The notes: a model not told the origin generated them from the sequence alone. A stretch of DNA of 38,362 nt from Microcaldota archaeon (GCA_021791535.1 JAJYWI010000007.1:1-38362), one strand, 5' to 3'. Positions 14,750 through 23,550 are shown, numbered from the stretch's first letter. Program-made: numbers and translations.

Positions 14750-14837
14750 TGCAAAAGAGATAGCGCTTGACTTTGTGGTTGGGGCGTTCCAACCCATTTT
14801 AGCAGAAATAGAACTGATATTCAGATTGCTGAGATAA
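14715..14837 (+). CDS. candidate small protein, 40 aa, overlapping the phosphorylase end
   Basis: The frame begins ATGATG at 14715 directly after AAAAAGGAGTG, a strong ribosome-binding sequence inside the 3' end of the phosphorylase gene. The product is an acidic to hydrophobic amphipathic peptide ending in AEIELIFRLLR, with no recognised family. The 35-base overlap and the ribosome-binding site suggest translational coupling. At 40 codons chance is possible. Confidence 0.45.
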   Translation: MMVERTLWKTTDAKEIALDFVVGAFQPILAEIELIFRLLR

Positions 14838-14921
14838 GGCGGCGTAGCCCCAATGTTCAATTTGAAAACCCACCACCGTAACTTATAAGTAGAAAGAAGT
14901 AATCAATATCACGGTGCATCT

Positions 14922-15668
14922 GTGCTGCTTAAGAGCCTGATGGAGCGCTTCTTCGGGTGGAAGGTCCTCATAGAGATACCTGAAAGCAAGATAACTGTGG
15001 TGAAAAGGAAAGACGACAGGATCCTCCTATACTCAAACGTAATCTACTCAAAGCTGAGCGACAATTCCATATACACGCACAGCTACTGGGACTACCTCAC
15101 CGCGCTTGCGGCGCCGCACAATGTCACCAGGGTCCTTGTGCTCGGCCTTGCCGGAGGTACAGTCCCGTACCAGATAAACAAACTGTTTGATGGGAAGGCA
15201 AGCATAGACGCTGTGGATGTTGATAGGAACATGGTGAAAGCCATGCGTGTGTTCCTCCCGGAAAGGCTGAAAGCCAAGGTTATTGTAGAGGACGGCTACG
15301 ATTACGTTAAGAGGTCGAGTGGGATGTACGACCTTGTGATATTCGACATGTTCAAGGACCTCGACATACCAAAGAAATTCATGAGCCAGGATTTCATAGA
15401 CAGGGTTTACGCGATGCTAAGCGACGACGGAGTTCTGGCAGTCAACTATGTGTTCAAGCATTCCGGGATGCGCCAGTACGGATTCAAGCGCAGGCTGGGG
15501 AAACGTTTCATTATGTACACGATAAGCGAGCCTAGGCTTTTCGGCAACAGGATATTCGTGTGCTCGAAAAGGCTCAGCAAGGAGATGATAATTGAACGGA
15601 TGAAGCAGGGCCTGCCAGAAGGCAAGGACAATGAGCACATATACGACGGGTACAGGAAAATGCGCTAG
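14922..15668 (+). CDS. spermidine synthase-like methyltransferase-fold protein
   Basis: 248 aa with the Rossmann core of the polyamine synthase family: VLVLGLAGGTVPYQI (glycine loop, about 71-85), DAVDVDRNMV (acidic strand-2 end) and YDLVIFDMFKD (the catalytic-loop region). The classical spermidine synthase DSTDP motif is replaced by FDMFKD, so polyamine synthesis is not assured. A GTG start at 14922 lies about 35 bases after a TATA-like CTTATAAGTA. It immediately precedes the pyruvate dehydrogenase genes but has its own promoter. Confidence 0.8.
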   Translation: MLLKSLMERFFGWKVLIEIPESKITVVKRKDDRILLYSNVIYSKLSDNSIYTHSYWDYLTALAAPHNVTRVLVLGLAGGTVPYQINKLFDGKASIDAVDVDRNMVKAMRVFLPERLKAKVIVEDGYDYVKRSSGMYDLVIFDMFKDLDIPKKFMSQDFIDRVYAMLSDDGVLAVNYVFKHSGMRQYGFKRRLGKRFIMYTISEPRLFGNRIFVCSKRLSKEMIIERMKQGLPEGKDNEHIYDGYRKMR

Positions 15669-15718
15669 GACGCAAATGAATATATTGCTTTGTTGCGTAT
15701 GCGTCTTGTGGTGGGTCT

Positions 15719-16786
15719 GTGATAAAGGAGGCATTCAGCACTTCGATAAACTACATGCAGGTCATGGACGAGCAGGGCAACATCGACCAGCAGCTGCTTC
15801 CCAAGGATGTAGACGATAGCAAGATACTGGAGATGTACAAGTGGATGTCCTTCGCAAGGCAGCTGGATGCGAAGGCGCTCAGCCTGCAGAGGCAGGGGCG
15901 TGCAGTCACGTACGCGCCGCTTGTTGGAGAGGAGGCCACACAGATAGGGAGCGCGATGGCCATGGGGCAGAACGATTTCTTCGTCCCGAACTTCAGGCAG
16001 CATGGCGTTTTCCTGGTCAGGCGGCTGCCCCTCTACGCCATCTTCCTGTACTGGAAGGGCTTTGAGGAAGGCAGCGTGGTCGGCAAGGACGTGAACGCAT
16101 TGCCTTACATAGTGCCTGTCAGCACGCAGCTGCCGCACGCAACAGGCATCGCACTTGCCCAGAAGTACAGGAAAACTGGCGGTGCTGTCGTGACATATGT
16201 CGGGGATGGAGGCACATCTGAGGGCAACTTCTACGAGGCTATAAATTTTGCAGGCATAATGAAAGCGCCTCTTGTGATGATAATAGAGAACAATGGATGG
16301 GCGATATCCGAGCCGAGGAGTGAGCAGACTGCCGCGCAGACGCTGGCGCAGAAGGCCGTCGCGGCAGGCATCCCATCCATACAGGTGGACGGCAACGATG
16401 TGATTTCGGTCTACAAGGCGACAAAGGACGCCATATCAAAAGCGGCTGACGGGCCAATTGTGATAGAGTGCATCACCTACAGGATGAGCATGCACACGAC
16501 GGCCGACGACCCGTCAAAGTATAGGCCTCAAGCGGATGTTGAAGCGTGGAAGCCGAAAGACCCGCTTCTCAGGGTTAGGAATTACCTCGCTAAGAAGGGG
16601 CTCTGGGATGACGCCAAGGAGTCAACTTTATCAGAAGAGCACCTCAAGGAAATAGACGCGGCGGTGGACGAGGCAGAGAAGTTCAAGGCTGATCCAAAGA
16701 GCATGTTCCAGAACCTTTATAGCTTCATACCGGATACTTTGAAGGAGGAGATGGACGCCGCGGCAGCGGCGAACTTCTGGCAGTGA
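15719..16786 (+). CDS. pdhA: 2-oxoacid (pyruvate) dehydrogenase E1 component alpha subunit
   Basis: Thiamine-diphosphate enzyme that decarboxylates the 2-oxoacid and passes the acyl group to lipoyl-E2. The TPP motif runs from GDG (162-164) in VGDGGTSEGNFYEAINFAG to NN (191-192), and the phosphorylation-loop equivalent YRMSMHTTADDPSKY is intact. At 355 aa it is full length. The GTG start at 15719 is preceded by GGTGGG. TATA-like GAATATATTGC lies about 30-38 bases upstream. First gene of a run pdhA-pdhB-E2; pyruvate versus branched-chain substrate is not certain from sequence. Confidence 0.95.
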   Translation: MIKEAFSTSINYMQVMDEQGNIDQQLLPKDVDDSKILEMYKWMSFARQLDAKALSLQRQGRAVTYAPLVGEEATQIGSAMAMGQNDFFVPNFRQHGVFLVRRLPLYAIFLYWKGFEEGSVVGKDVNALPYIVPVSTQLPHATGIALAQKYRKTGGAVVTYVGDGGTSEGNFYEAINFAGIMKAPLVMIIENNGWAISEPRSEQTAAQTLAQKAVAAGIPSIQVDGNDVISVYKATKDAISKAADGPIVIECITYRMSMHTTADDPSKYRPQADVEAWKPKDPLLRVRNYLAKKGLWDDAKESTLSEEHLKEIDAAVDEAEKFKADPKSMFQNLYSFIPDTLKEEMDAAAAANFWQ

Positions 16787-16790
16787 TATC

Positions 16791-17756
16791 ATGATGCAGA
16801 ATATGGTGGGCGCACTGAACAGCGCGCTAGACTCGATACTGCATGACGATGACAGGGCCGTGATACTCGGCGAGGATGTAGCGAAGGATGGCGGAGTGTT
16901 CAGGGTCACAGACGGGCTGCTTGATAAGTACGGGCCACAGAGGGTCATAGACACACCGCTATCAGAGGCAGGTATAATAGGAACATCGATAGGGATGGCG
17001 CTTGGCGGGCTGCATCCATTCCCTGAAATACAGTTTGCAGGCTTCATGTACCTGGCTTTCGACCAGTTGATAAACCATGCCGCGAGGTACAGGAGCAGGA
17101 CAAGATCCACGAAAAGCGTGCCGATGGTCGTCAGGACCCCAGTAAGCGGCGGGGTTAGGACATTGGAGCACCACTCCGACAGCCCAGAGCAGTACTACTC
17201 CCATGGGGGCGGGCTGATAGTCGTCGAGCCGTCAAACCCTTACGATGCAAAGGGGCTGCTGATCAGGGCCGCGCACATGGACGACCCGGTGATATTCCTT
17301 GAGCCGACAAAGCTGTACAGGCTGTTCAAGCAGGAGGTGCCTGACAACCAGTACGAGGTGCCGATAGGCAAAGCAAACGTCGTGAGGCAGGGTGGAGACC
17401 TGACCATAGTCACGTGGGGAACGATGGTGCCAGTGGTGAAGAACGCTGTTGAGAAGAAGGGCACCGATGCAGAGATAATAGACCTCAGGACTATCAACCC
17501 GCTAGATGAGGATACGATAATAAGCAGCGTCAAGAAGACAGGCAAAGCAATGATAGTGCACGAGGCACAGCTCTCGTTCGGGCCAGGGGCAGAGATAGCA
17601 GCCAGGATAGCCGAGAAGGCGATATTCGAGCTCGATGCGCCTGTGATGAGGGTCGCGTCAGCGAGCCTGCCGTATCCATACCCTGGCTACGAGCAGTACT
17701 ACATACCGAACGAGGCGAAGGTCTCGCAGTACATAGACAAGATGATGTCGGAATGA
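16791..17756 (+). CDS. pdhB: 2-oxoacid (pyruvate) dehydrogenase E1 component beta subunit
   Basis: 321 aa. Partner of E1 alpha in the alpha2-beta2 tetramer. Characteristic segments are VILGEDVAKDGGVFRVTDGL (the Glu contacting the thiazolium ring), DTPLSEAGIIGTSIGMA, GVRTLEHHSDSPEQYYSH and the C-terminal transketolase domain with VRQGGDLTIVTWG and RVASASLPYPY. It begins four bases after the pdhA stop and ends four bases before E2, so the three are cotranscribed. Confidence 0.95.
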   Translation: MMQNMVGALNSALDSILHDDDRAVILGEDVAKDGGVFRVTDGLLDKYGPQRVIDTPLSEAGIIGTSIGMALGGLHPFPEIQFAGFMYLAFDQLINHAARYRSRTRSTKSVPMVVRTPVSGGVRTLEHHSDSPEQYYSHGGGLIVVEPSNPYDAKGLLIRAAHMDDPVIFLEPTKLYRLFKQEVPDNQYEVPIGKANVVRQGGDLTIVTWGTMVPVVKNAVEKKGTDAEIIDLRTINPLDEDTIISSVKKTGKAMIVHEAQLSFGPGAEIAARIAEKAIFELDAPVMRVASASLPYPYPGYEQYYIPNEAKVSQYIDKMMSE

Positions 17757-17760
17757 TGCC

Positions 17761-18975
17761 ATGAAAGACATAAGATTCGTTGATGTAGGAGAAGGTATCA
17801 CAGAGGGCAAGATACAGAAGTGGCTTGTCAAGGATGGCGACCAGGTCAAGGAGGACCAGTCCGTAGCGCAGGTCGAGACCGACAAGGCTGTCGTCAACGT
17901 GCCATCCCCAATAACCGGCACCATAAGGATAAACATGAAGGAGGGCTCGACGCTGCACATCGGCGATACGCTCGCTTCCGTAGGAGCGCCGGATGAGCTG
18001 AAGGCTGCTACGGCTGTGCAGCCGACCCAGCAGCCGGCTGCGAAGCAGGCGCAGCCCGCGCCTGCGCAGAAGGCAGCGCAGCAGCAGAAGGAAGCGATAG
18101 CTACGCCATCTGTCAGAAAGCTTGCTGAGCAGCTTGGAGTCGACATCGGCGTAGTCACTGGCACAGGGCCTAACGGACGCATACTTGAGAATGACGTCAG
18201 GGCGGCAGCCTCGCATGGCGCGCAGAAAAGTGCGCCGCAGCAGAAATATTCTGAGGTGCTCGAAGAGGCGCACAAGGATAGGGTAGAGCGCGTGCCGATG
18301 TCGATGACCAGGAAGGCCATCGCAAGGAACATGGAGGAATCCTGGAAGACGCCCAGGGCTACCCACATGGACCTGATAAACGCTACTGAGCTATGGAACC
18401 TGGTGGGCAAGGAGAAGGAGAAGATGAAGAAGGAGCAGGTGCATCTCACGTTCCTCCCATTCATAGTAAAGGCGCTTGTCAAGGCGCTCCAGGAGAACCC
18501 TCACTTCAACGCCAGCTACGACAGGGACACGCAGGAGATAATAGTCAAGAAGTACTACAACATAGGCATTTCGGCCGAGGCTGACGATGGACTGAAGGTG
18601 CTTGTCGTGAAGGACGCGGACAAGATGAGCATCGAGCAGATCGCCAAGAAGATAACCGAACTTGCAGACAAGGCGAGAAACAAGACCATAACCATAGATG
18701 AGATGCGCGACACATCAATAACCATAACTAGCATAGGCAGCCTGGGAGGCGGCTTCCTTGCTGTGCCGATGATAAACCCACCAGATGTGGCGATAATCGG
18801 CGTCCTTGAGATACGCGACTGGAACTTCGTGCAGGATGGCAAGAGCGTTGTTGGCAAGGTGATGCCGTTCACGGTGACTTTCGATCATAGGGTTGTGGAC
18901 GGTGCTGAGGCTGTGAAACTCGGAAATGCGTTCAAGGGTTATATAGAGGATCCGGAGTTTCTTGAGATGTTGTGA
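17761..18975 (+). CDS. pdhC: 2-oxoacid dehydrogenase E2 component (dihydrolipoyl acyltransferase)
   Basis: 404 aa with the classic layout: one lipoyl domain (residues 1-78) with lipoylation site K42 in ETDKAVVNV; an Ala/Gln/Pro-rich linker (80-113); a peripheral-subunit-binding domain (114-150, ATPSVRKLAEQLGVDI); a second linker; and the catalytic domain ending in TFDHRVVDGAEA with H376 and D380. It transfers the acyl group to CoA. This is the substrate for the LipA and LplAB encoded nearby. The stop codon overlaps the start of the SDR gene (TGATG). Confidence 0.96.
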   Translation: MKDIRFVDVGEGITEGKIQKWLVKDGDQVKEDQSVAQVETDKAVVNVPSPITGTIRINMKEGSTLHIGDTLASVGAPDELKAATAVQPTQQPAAKQAQPAPAQKAAQQQKEAIATPSVRKLAEQLGVDIGVVTGTGPNGRILENDVRAAASHGAQKSAPQQKYSEVLEEAHKDRVERVPMSMTRKAIARNMEESWKTPRATHMDLINATELWNLVGKEKEKMKKEQVHLTFLPFIVKALVKALQENPHFNASYDRDTQEIIVKKYYNIGISAEADDGLKVLVVKDADKMSIEQIAKKITELADKARNKTITIDEMRDTSITITSIGSLGGGFLAVPMINPPDVAIIGVLEIRDWNFVQDGKSVVGKVMPFTVTFDHRVVDGAEAVKLGNAFKGYIEDPEFLEML

Positions 18976-19706
18976 TGTATAACAAGACGGCTATAGTAAC
19001 AGGCGGCAGCAGGGGAATTGGAAGGGCTATTGCCGAGGAATTAGCGAGCATAGGCTACGACCTTGTGGTGCTTTCTAAAAACAAAGCCAAGTTGGAAGAA
19101 ACCAGCAAAGAAATCGCCTCAAAATACAAAAGAAAAGTGACTCCGTTCCCTTGTGACCTTTCAGATATGAAAGCGATAGACAAGTTTGAAAAGTTCTGTA
19201 TGACCAACAGGGTAATCCCTGATGTGCTTGTCAATAATGCAGGCATATGGGCTCCGGCAAGCACCGGTGAGTCAAGCTCTGAAAGATACGATGAAATAAT
19301 GACCACAAACACGAAAGGAATGTTTTACCTTACGCAAAGACTTTTACCCCTTTTGAAGAAAGGCAGCGCTAAAAGAATTGTCATTATTTCATCTACATGG
19401 GCGCAAGATCTCAGTTTGGCTGAAGGGAAATCAGAAAGTACCGTTTACGCAATGTCTAAATGGGCGCTGCGTGGATGGGGCCACATGCTTAGAGAAGAAG
19501 TGAGAAAAGAAGGCATTTCGGTTACGATAGTTTACCCTGGAGCCGTTTTTACCGATGAATGGAGGGGTACCAAAGAGCCTAAAGAAAAGTTCATAAAACC
19601 TGAGGATATTGGCAAAGTTGTACGCGCGGCAGTGGAAATAGGTCCTAGCAGTTGTATTGATGAAGTTATAGTGAACACAAGAGTTGGAGCACTTTCGTAT
19701 GATTGA
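18975..19706 (+). CDS. short-chain dehydrogenase/reductase
   Basis: 243 aa from ATG 18975 with a full SDR signature: TGGSRGIG (9-16) for NAD(P), VNNAGIW, active-site Ser in IISSTWA, YxxxK as YAMSKWA, and PGAVFTDEW after it. The substrate is unknown; fatty-acyl carrier or general carbonyl reduction are typical. Codons are more A/T-ended than in the pdh genes on both sides. It lies between E2 and E3 and, with the next gene, looks like an insertion that has become coupled to the operon by 1-base overlap with the E2 stop. Confidence 0.9.
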   Translation: MYNKTAIVTGGSRGIGRAIAEELASIGYDLVVLSKNKAKLEETSKEIASKYKRKVTPFPCDLSDMKAIDKFEKFCMTNRVIPDVLVNNAGIWAPASTGESSSERYDEIMTTNTKGMFYLTQRLLPLLKKGSAKRIVIISSTWAQDLSLAEGKSESTVYAMSKWALRGWGHMLREEVRKEGISVTIVYPGAVFTDEWRGTKEPKEKFIKPEDIGKVVRAAVEIGPSSCIDEVIVNTRVGALSYD

Positions 19707-20205
19707 TTTAATGATGGATCTTGAAAGTTTTGATTGGAAAAAGTACGTTCTTGAATGTTTAAATTCAACTTTTTTTTGTACACTTGCAACATGGGAGGAA
19801 AAGAGCGTATGGTCGAATCCAGTTTATTTTGCATGGGACTCTAACTACTGCCTCTATTTTATCTCTCCGCCAAAATCAAGGCACATGTCTAACATAAGAA
19901 TTAACCAGAATGTTTCTCTATCAATATACAGCACGCAGCAGTCTCCAGACGGGGATGTTTGTGGGCTTTATATTGAAGGGAAAGCCACGATTGTGCCAGA
20001 TGACGAGGTAGAGAATGCATATTCTGTTTACTATAAAAGACGTTTTCCAGATACGGGTAAAAGTGATACTCCCATATCTGCTCATATGGGTGAATCAGCA
20101 GCATGGAAATTTGTAAAGATAGTGCCAGTCCACATCTATTATTTTGACACTAGATTCTTTGATGAAGTAAGGCAAGAGGTACCAATTTCAAAACTTAAGA
20201 GTTAA
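19699..20205 (+). CDS. pyridoxamine 5'-phosphate oxidase-like FMN-binding split-barrel protein
   Basis: About 168 aa with the split-barrel layout: a first strand FFCTLATWEEKSVWSNPVYF, then LYFISPPKSRHMSNIRINQN (phosphate-contacting region), then CGLYIEGKATIVPDDE, and a final WKFVKIVPVHIYYFD. The family binds FMN or related cofactors (F420, haem) and reduces small molecules; the substrate is unknown. ATG 19699 overlaps the SDR stop (ATGATTGA); TTG 19684 is an alternative. Strongly AT-rich codon use, like the SDR before it and unlike E3 after it. Confidence 0.8.
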   Translation: MIDLMMDLESFDWKKYVLECLNSTFFCTLATWEEKSVWSNPVYFAWDSNYCLYFISPPKSRHMSNIRINQNVSLSIYSTQQSPDGDVCGLYIEGKATIVPDDEVENAYSVYYKRRFPDTGKSDTPISAHMGESAAWKFVKIVPVHIYYFDTRFFDEVRQEVPISKLKS

Positions 20206-20217
20206 TGGGGATGCACT

Positions 20218-21591
20218 ATGGTAATGGGATCGCTTCCTGAGCAGGTCGATGTCGCAGTGATAGGCGGCGGCGTAGGCGGCTACGTAGCAGCTATACGTGC
20301 GGCGCAGCTTGGCAAGAGTGTGGCTCTTGTGGAGAAGGAGAAGCTGGGCGGCCATTGCCTGAACTATGCCTGCATACCATCGAAGACGCTCATACACATC
20401 TCCGACATATTCTATCAGGCCCAGCACTCGCAGAAATTCGGAATAAACGTGCAAGGTGCGTCCATCGACGCCAAGAAGATGCTAGATTGGCGCATGTCTG
20501 TCTCGAAGAAGCTAGAGGACGGCGTGGCATTCCTCTGCAAGTCCAACGGCATAGACGTGCTCAAGGGAACCGGCACCTTCCTATCGTCAAGCAGCATACA
20601 GCTTACAGATGGCGTCACCCTTGAGTTCAAGAAGGCGATAATAGCCACAGGGTCAAATCCGACCGCGCTGAAGGGTTTTGAGTTCGGCGACGGCATAATA
20701 GACTACAAGCAGGCCCTCATGCTGGACCACATACCAAAGACGATGCTGATAATAGGGGCTGGCTATGTAGCAGTGGAGATAGGGACGCTCTATGCAAAGC
20801 TAGGCACCCAGGTCACCGTGCTCGCGAGATCAGATGTCCTCTCGCACTTCGACAGGGATGCCGTCGAGCTGGTCAAGGGCAGGATGGTGGAGCTCGGCGT
20901 GAAAATAGCCACTGGCGTGACTCCAACATCGAGGAACGGCAGCGCAGTGTCGCTGAGCGACGGGAGCAAGGTAGATGCGGAGACGATAGTGGTCGCCACA
21001 GGCCTTTCGCCGTATACTAAGGAGCTTGGCCTCGAGAACACGAAGGTCAAGCTTGACGATAAAGGGTTCATAACCGTCGACAAGGCGCTGCAGACATCGG
21101 ATCCGAACATACTTGCTGTTGGGGATGTGATAGGCGAGCCGCTGCTCGCCCACAAGGCGATACGCCAGGGCGTTATAGCTGGGGAGGTGGCAGCAGGCCA
21201 GCACTCCGCCTACGAGAATCTAGTAGTGCCAGCGGTGATATTCTCAGACCCTGAGATAGCGATAGCCGGCAGCGTCGAGGAATCGGAAGGCATCAAGGTT
21301 ACAAAGTTCCCGCTTACAGCGCTCGGTAGGTCTATCGCGCTAGGCTCCACAAACGGCTTCGTCAAGATCGCATACGAGGACGACGGGCTTGTCAAGGGCG
21401 TGGAGATAGTCTCCCCGGACGCGAACTCGATGATAGCCGAGGCGGCGCTGGCGATAGAGATGGGTGCGACCATAGAGGACATAGCCGACACGATACACCC
21501 CCACCCGACGTACAGCGAGGCCATACAGGAGGCTGCGGAGGCCGCTCTGGGCAGGCCTGTGCATTTCTTCTACGGCAAGCCAAGCGGGTAG
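20218..21591 (+). CDS. lpdA: dihydrolipoyl dehydrogenase (E3)
   Basis: 457 aa flavoprotein disulfide reductase that reoxidises dihydrolipoyl-E2 with NAD. FAD motif VIGGGVGGYVAA near residue 14; redox disulfide C47-C52 in GGHCLNYACIPSK; NAD-binding GAGYVAVEIG; second FAD motif ILAVGDVIG; and the C-terminal His429-Glu434 pair in HPHPTYSE. The first Cys motif reads GGHCLNYAC where most E3 have GGTCLNRGC, a mild variation. Start ATG 20218 follows GGGGATG. It completes the complex despite being separated from E2 by two foreign-looking genes. Confidence 0.96.
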   Translation: MVMGSLPEQVDVAVIGGGVGGYVAAIRAAQLGKSVALVEKEKLGGHCLNYACIPSKTLIHISDIFYQAQHSQKFGINVQGASIDAKKMLDWRMSVSKKLEDGVAFLCKSNGIDVLKGTGTFLSSSSIQLTDGVTLEFKKAIIATGSNPTALKGFEFGDGIIDYKQALMLDHIPKTMLIIGAGYVAVEIGTLYAKLGTQVTVLARSDVLSHFDRDAVELVKGRMVELGVKIATGVTPTSRNGSAVSLSDGSKVDAETIVVATGLSPYTKELGLENTKVKLDDKGFITVDKALQTSDPNILAVGDVIGEPLLAHKAIRQGVIAGEVAAGQHSAYENLVVPAVIFSDPEIAIAGSVEESEGIKVTKFPLTALGRSIALGSTNGFVKIAYEDDGLVKGVEIVSPDANSMIAEAALAIEMGATIEDIADTIHPHPTYSEAIQEAAEAALGRPVHFFYGKPSG

Positions 21592-21597
21592 TGTCGA

Positions 21598-22332
21598 ATG
21601 GACTATGAGATGTTTGAGGACGGCTTCTCACACACATCGCTCGGTGCAATACACTTCAAGCATCACCCAGGCACAGGCGAGAAGCTGATATTCCTTCACG
21701 GGCTCGGCGGGACAACACTAGTGTGGAAAAGGCTGATGGAGGAGATGCCTGACGACCTTGACATATACCTGATAGACCTGCTCGGCCACGGAGAATCAGA
21801 TGCGCCTGACATAGACTATACCGTCAGTGCGCAGTTCCAGGCCCTGAGGGAGTTCATATCCCTAAACAACAACGGCAACAGCTATCTGTTCGGCCACTCC
21901 TACGGCGCATGGGTGGCAGCTTATTACGCGACGCAGCCGTATACGTGCAACGGCCTTATACTTGAGGACTCGGCAGGGGTTAAGGAGGAGTTTGAGGACG
22001 CCGCCTCTAGCGGCACCCTTGACTCTAGCAGGGCCGCGCTGATGAAGGCAGCGCTGGAGTTTGGAGCGAACGAGCGCGTGCTAAGGAGCATACTCTATTC
22101 AAACTACATTGAGGACGCGCTGGACCGCAGCATGCTGTCAAACATAAAGCAGAGAACGATGTTGCTCTGGGGTGCAAACGACAGCGTTGTGCCACTGAAG
22201 TATGGAATGATACTCAACAGCGAGATAAAGGGCAGCGCTCTCGAGATAATACCTGATGCAGGCCACGAGCCGCACTACGAGAAACCGAAGGAGGTGGCCG
22301 ATGCCGTCTTAAGGTTCGTCTCTAAAGCCTAA
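21598..22332 (+). CDS. alpha/beta hydrolase
   Basis: 244 aa with oxyanion-hole motif HGLGGT, nucleophile elbow GHSYG (S101), acid in WGANDSVVP and catalytic His in DAGHEPHYEKP. Esterase, lipase or other hydrolase activity; the substrate is unknown. Starts six bases after E3 and likely belongs to the same transcript. In many acetoin/2-oxoacid dehydrogenase operons an alpha/beta hydrolase-fold E2-like gene is adjacent, but this protein has no lipoyl domain. Its end overlaps the convergent AK6 gene by 11 bases. Confidence 0.9.
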   Translation: MDYEMFEDGFSHTSLGAIHFKHHPGTGEKLIFLHGLGGTTLVWKRLMEEMPDDLDIYLIDLLGHGESDAPDIDYTVSAQFQALREFISLNNNGNSYLFGHSYGAWVAAYYATQPYTCNGLILEDSAGVKEEFEDAASSGTLDSSRAALMKAALEFGANERVLRSILYSNYIEDALDRSMLSNIKQRTMLLWGANDSVVPLKYGMILNSEIKGSALEIIPDAGHEPHYEKPKEVADAVLRFVSKA

Positions 22333-22900
22333 TCCTGCCGCTTTTTATGCCAAGAAGCAGCTCATGCATCAGGCTTATCGGCCTTGGTTTTGGCCTTGTT
22401 GCGCGCATCCCCAGTGAGATCCGCCTTATGTAAAGCATTACCGCCCTCCTGTCTTTATCGTCCATCACTTCATACACCTCATTTGCCTTATTCCTTGCCC
22501 TTATCCCGCAGTAATCGAGCGCCTCAGCCAGTAGGTTTTCTATCGTCTTTTCCATGTCATACTTCCTAATAGCGAAGACCTTCATCAGCCTCGACAGCCT
22601 TGCCCTTGTCACCACGCATACATCGTATCGAATCCCCATCTCAGGTATGAGGTGCCCCACAACTATCGTTGTACCCCTCCTGTGCTTCAGCTCATCCTTA
22701 AGCCTCTTTTCCAGTTGGGCCATCCTGACGATCTTTGACCCGTGCGAATCTATTCTTGAATAAAGGTGGTGCTGCGCTACGATATCATTTATCTCTATCA
22801 GGCTCGCCCCTGGCACCAGTTTCGCAAGTTCGGCTGCAAACCTGCTCTTTCCTGTCCCGGGCGTGCCGGTCACCGCTACGAGCAGGCGCCTTCCGGCCAC
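22322..22900 (-). CDS. adenylate kinase AK6/Fap7 family NTPase
   Basis: 192 aa P-loop kinase with Walker A GTPGTGKS (12-19), NMP-binding-like INDIVAQHHLYSR, and VVGHLIPEMGIRYDVCVVTRA, a pattern typical of AK6/Fap7, where the lid is short. Archaeal Fap7 helps mature the small ribosomal subunit with uS11, besides adenylate kinase activity. The start is GTG 22900, right next to the stop of the upstream gene at 22902. A 33-base stretch of its 3' region has a degenerate copy near 31148-31180. Confidence 0.88.
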   Translation of the reverse strand: MAGRRLLVAVTGTPGTGKSRFAAELAKLVPGASLIEINDIVAQHHLYSRIDSHGSKIVRMAQLEKRLKDELKHRRGTTIVVGHLIPEMGIRYDVCVVTRARLSRLMKVFAIRKYDMEKTIENLLAEALDYCGIRARNKANEVYEVMDDKDRRAVMLYIRRISLGMRATRPKPRPISLMHELLLGIKSGRIRL

Positions 22901-22901
22901 T

Positions 22902-23501
22902 CTAACCCCTCAGGGATGCGCTAGCTGCGTCGAAAAGGTCGTTCAGCTCCTGCCTGCTGAGCTCCATGTTTATCGCATCGTTCGGCTCTATCCTGACCAT
23001 AAGCACGTAGTTCTTTCCCTCCCTGCCGAACAGCCACGATCCTATCGTTGTATTCTTGTAATCTGTTGTGAAATCAGCGACCATAATGGCACCGTCGGTA
23101 AGCCTTTCAGCGAGCCTGAGCACCTGGTCGTCAACCCTGTCAACCTCTATGGTCTCCTCATTTGCTGTGTTCCTGGCAACATTGAACGGCTTTATCAGCG
23201 GCACATTGTGCTGCCTAGTCTGCATCGATATGTTCTGGGCTAGCTGCCTAGTGATCTCATTCGCCTTCGCCAGGCTCTCCTCCATCGCCTTCACCTGCTC
23301 AGGCATCCCTTTCAGCGCATCGTCTATGTACCTGTTGACGTCCTCGCGCATGTTGCCAACAACCGTCTGTATGTTCTGCCTGCTTGCGTATTTCTGCACG
23401 TTGGAAAGCAGATCCGCTATCCCTATCTTGTACTTGTCGCCTATGCCCCTGTCTATCTCCTTTATCAGAGCGTCTGTATAGTCGCTCCACAGATCCGCCA
23501 T
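22902..23501 (-). CDS. hypothetical coiled-coil protein, 199 aa
   Basis: Unknown family. ATG 23501 (MADLWSDY) is the start; longer frames upstream run through the promoter. The N-terminal two thirds are predicted helical with coiled-coil character (IQTVVGNMREDVNRYIDD, KAMEESLAKANEITRQLAQN). The last third alternates strands and helix (VADFTTDYKNTTIGSWLFG, YVLMVRIEPNDAINMELS). It is followed by AK6 with a one-base gap, so the pair is an operon. Divergent from the DUF357 gene. Confidence 0.7.
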   Translation of the reverse strand: MADLWSDYTDALIKEIDRGIGDKYKIGIADLLSNVQKYASRQNIQTVVGNMREDVNRYIDDALKGMPEQVKAMEESLAKANEITRQLAQNISMQTRQHNVPLIKPFNVARNTANEETIEVDRVDDQVLRLAERLTDGAIMVADFTTDYKNTTIGSWLFGREGKNYVLMVRIEPNDAINMELSRQELNDLFDAASASLRG

Positions 23502-23550
23502 TGAAACACGATATGTATTAAAGCCGAACTTATAAATAGCATATGATTTG
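23502..23550. promoter_or_regulatory. divergent promoter, hypothetical gene / DUF357
   Basis: The 49-base gap holds ACTTATAAATAGC (about 23528-23540). It is AT-rich on both strands and can serve as TATA for the rightward gene (ATG 23551) and, with TTTAATACATAT nearer the left, for the leftward gene (ATG 23501). Confidence 0.5.

Noticed and set aside
14711-14750. C/D box guide RNA (GTGATGA followed by CTGA)
   Set aside because: Only one C-like and one D-like box are seen, inside coding sequence, with no second box pair or terminal stem.
17530-18482. two long minus-strand frames over pdhB and E2
   Set aside because: Antisense shadows of strongly supported dehydrogenase genes.
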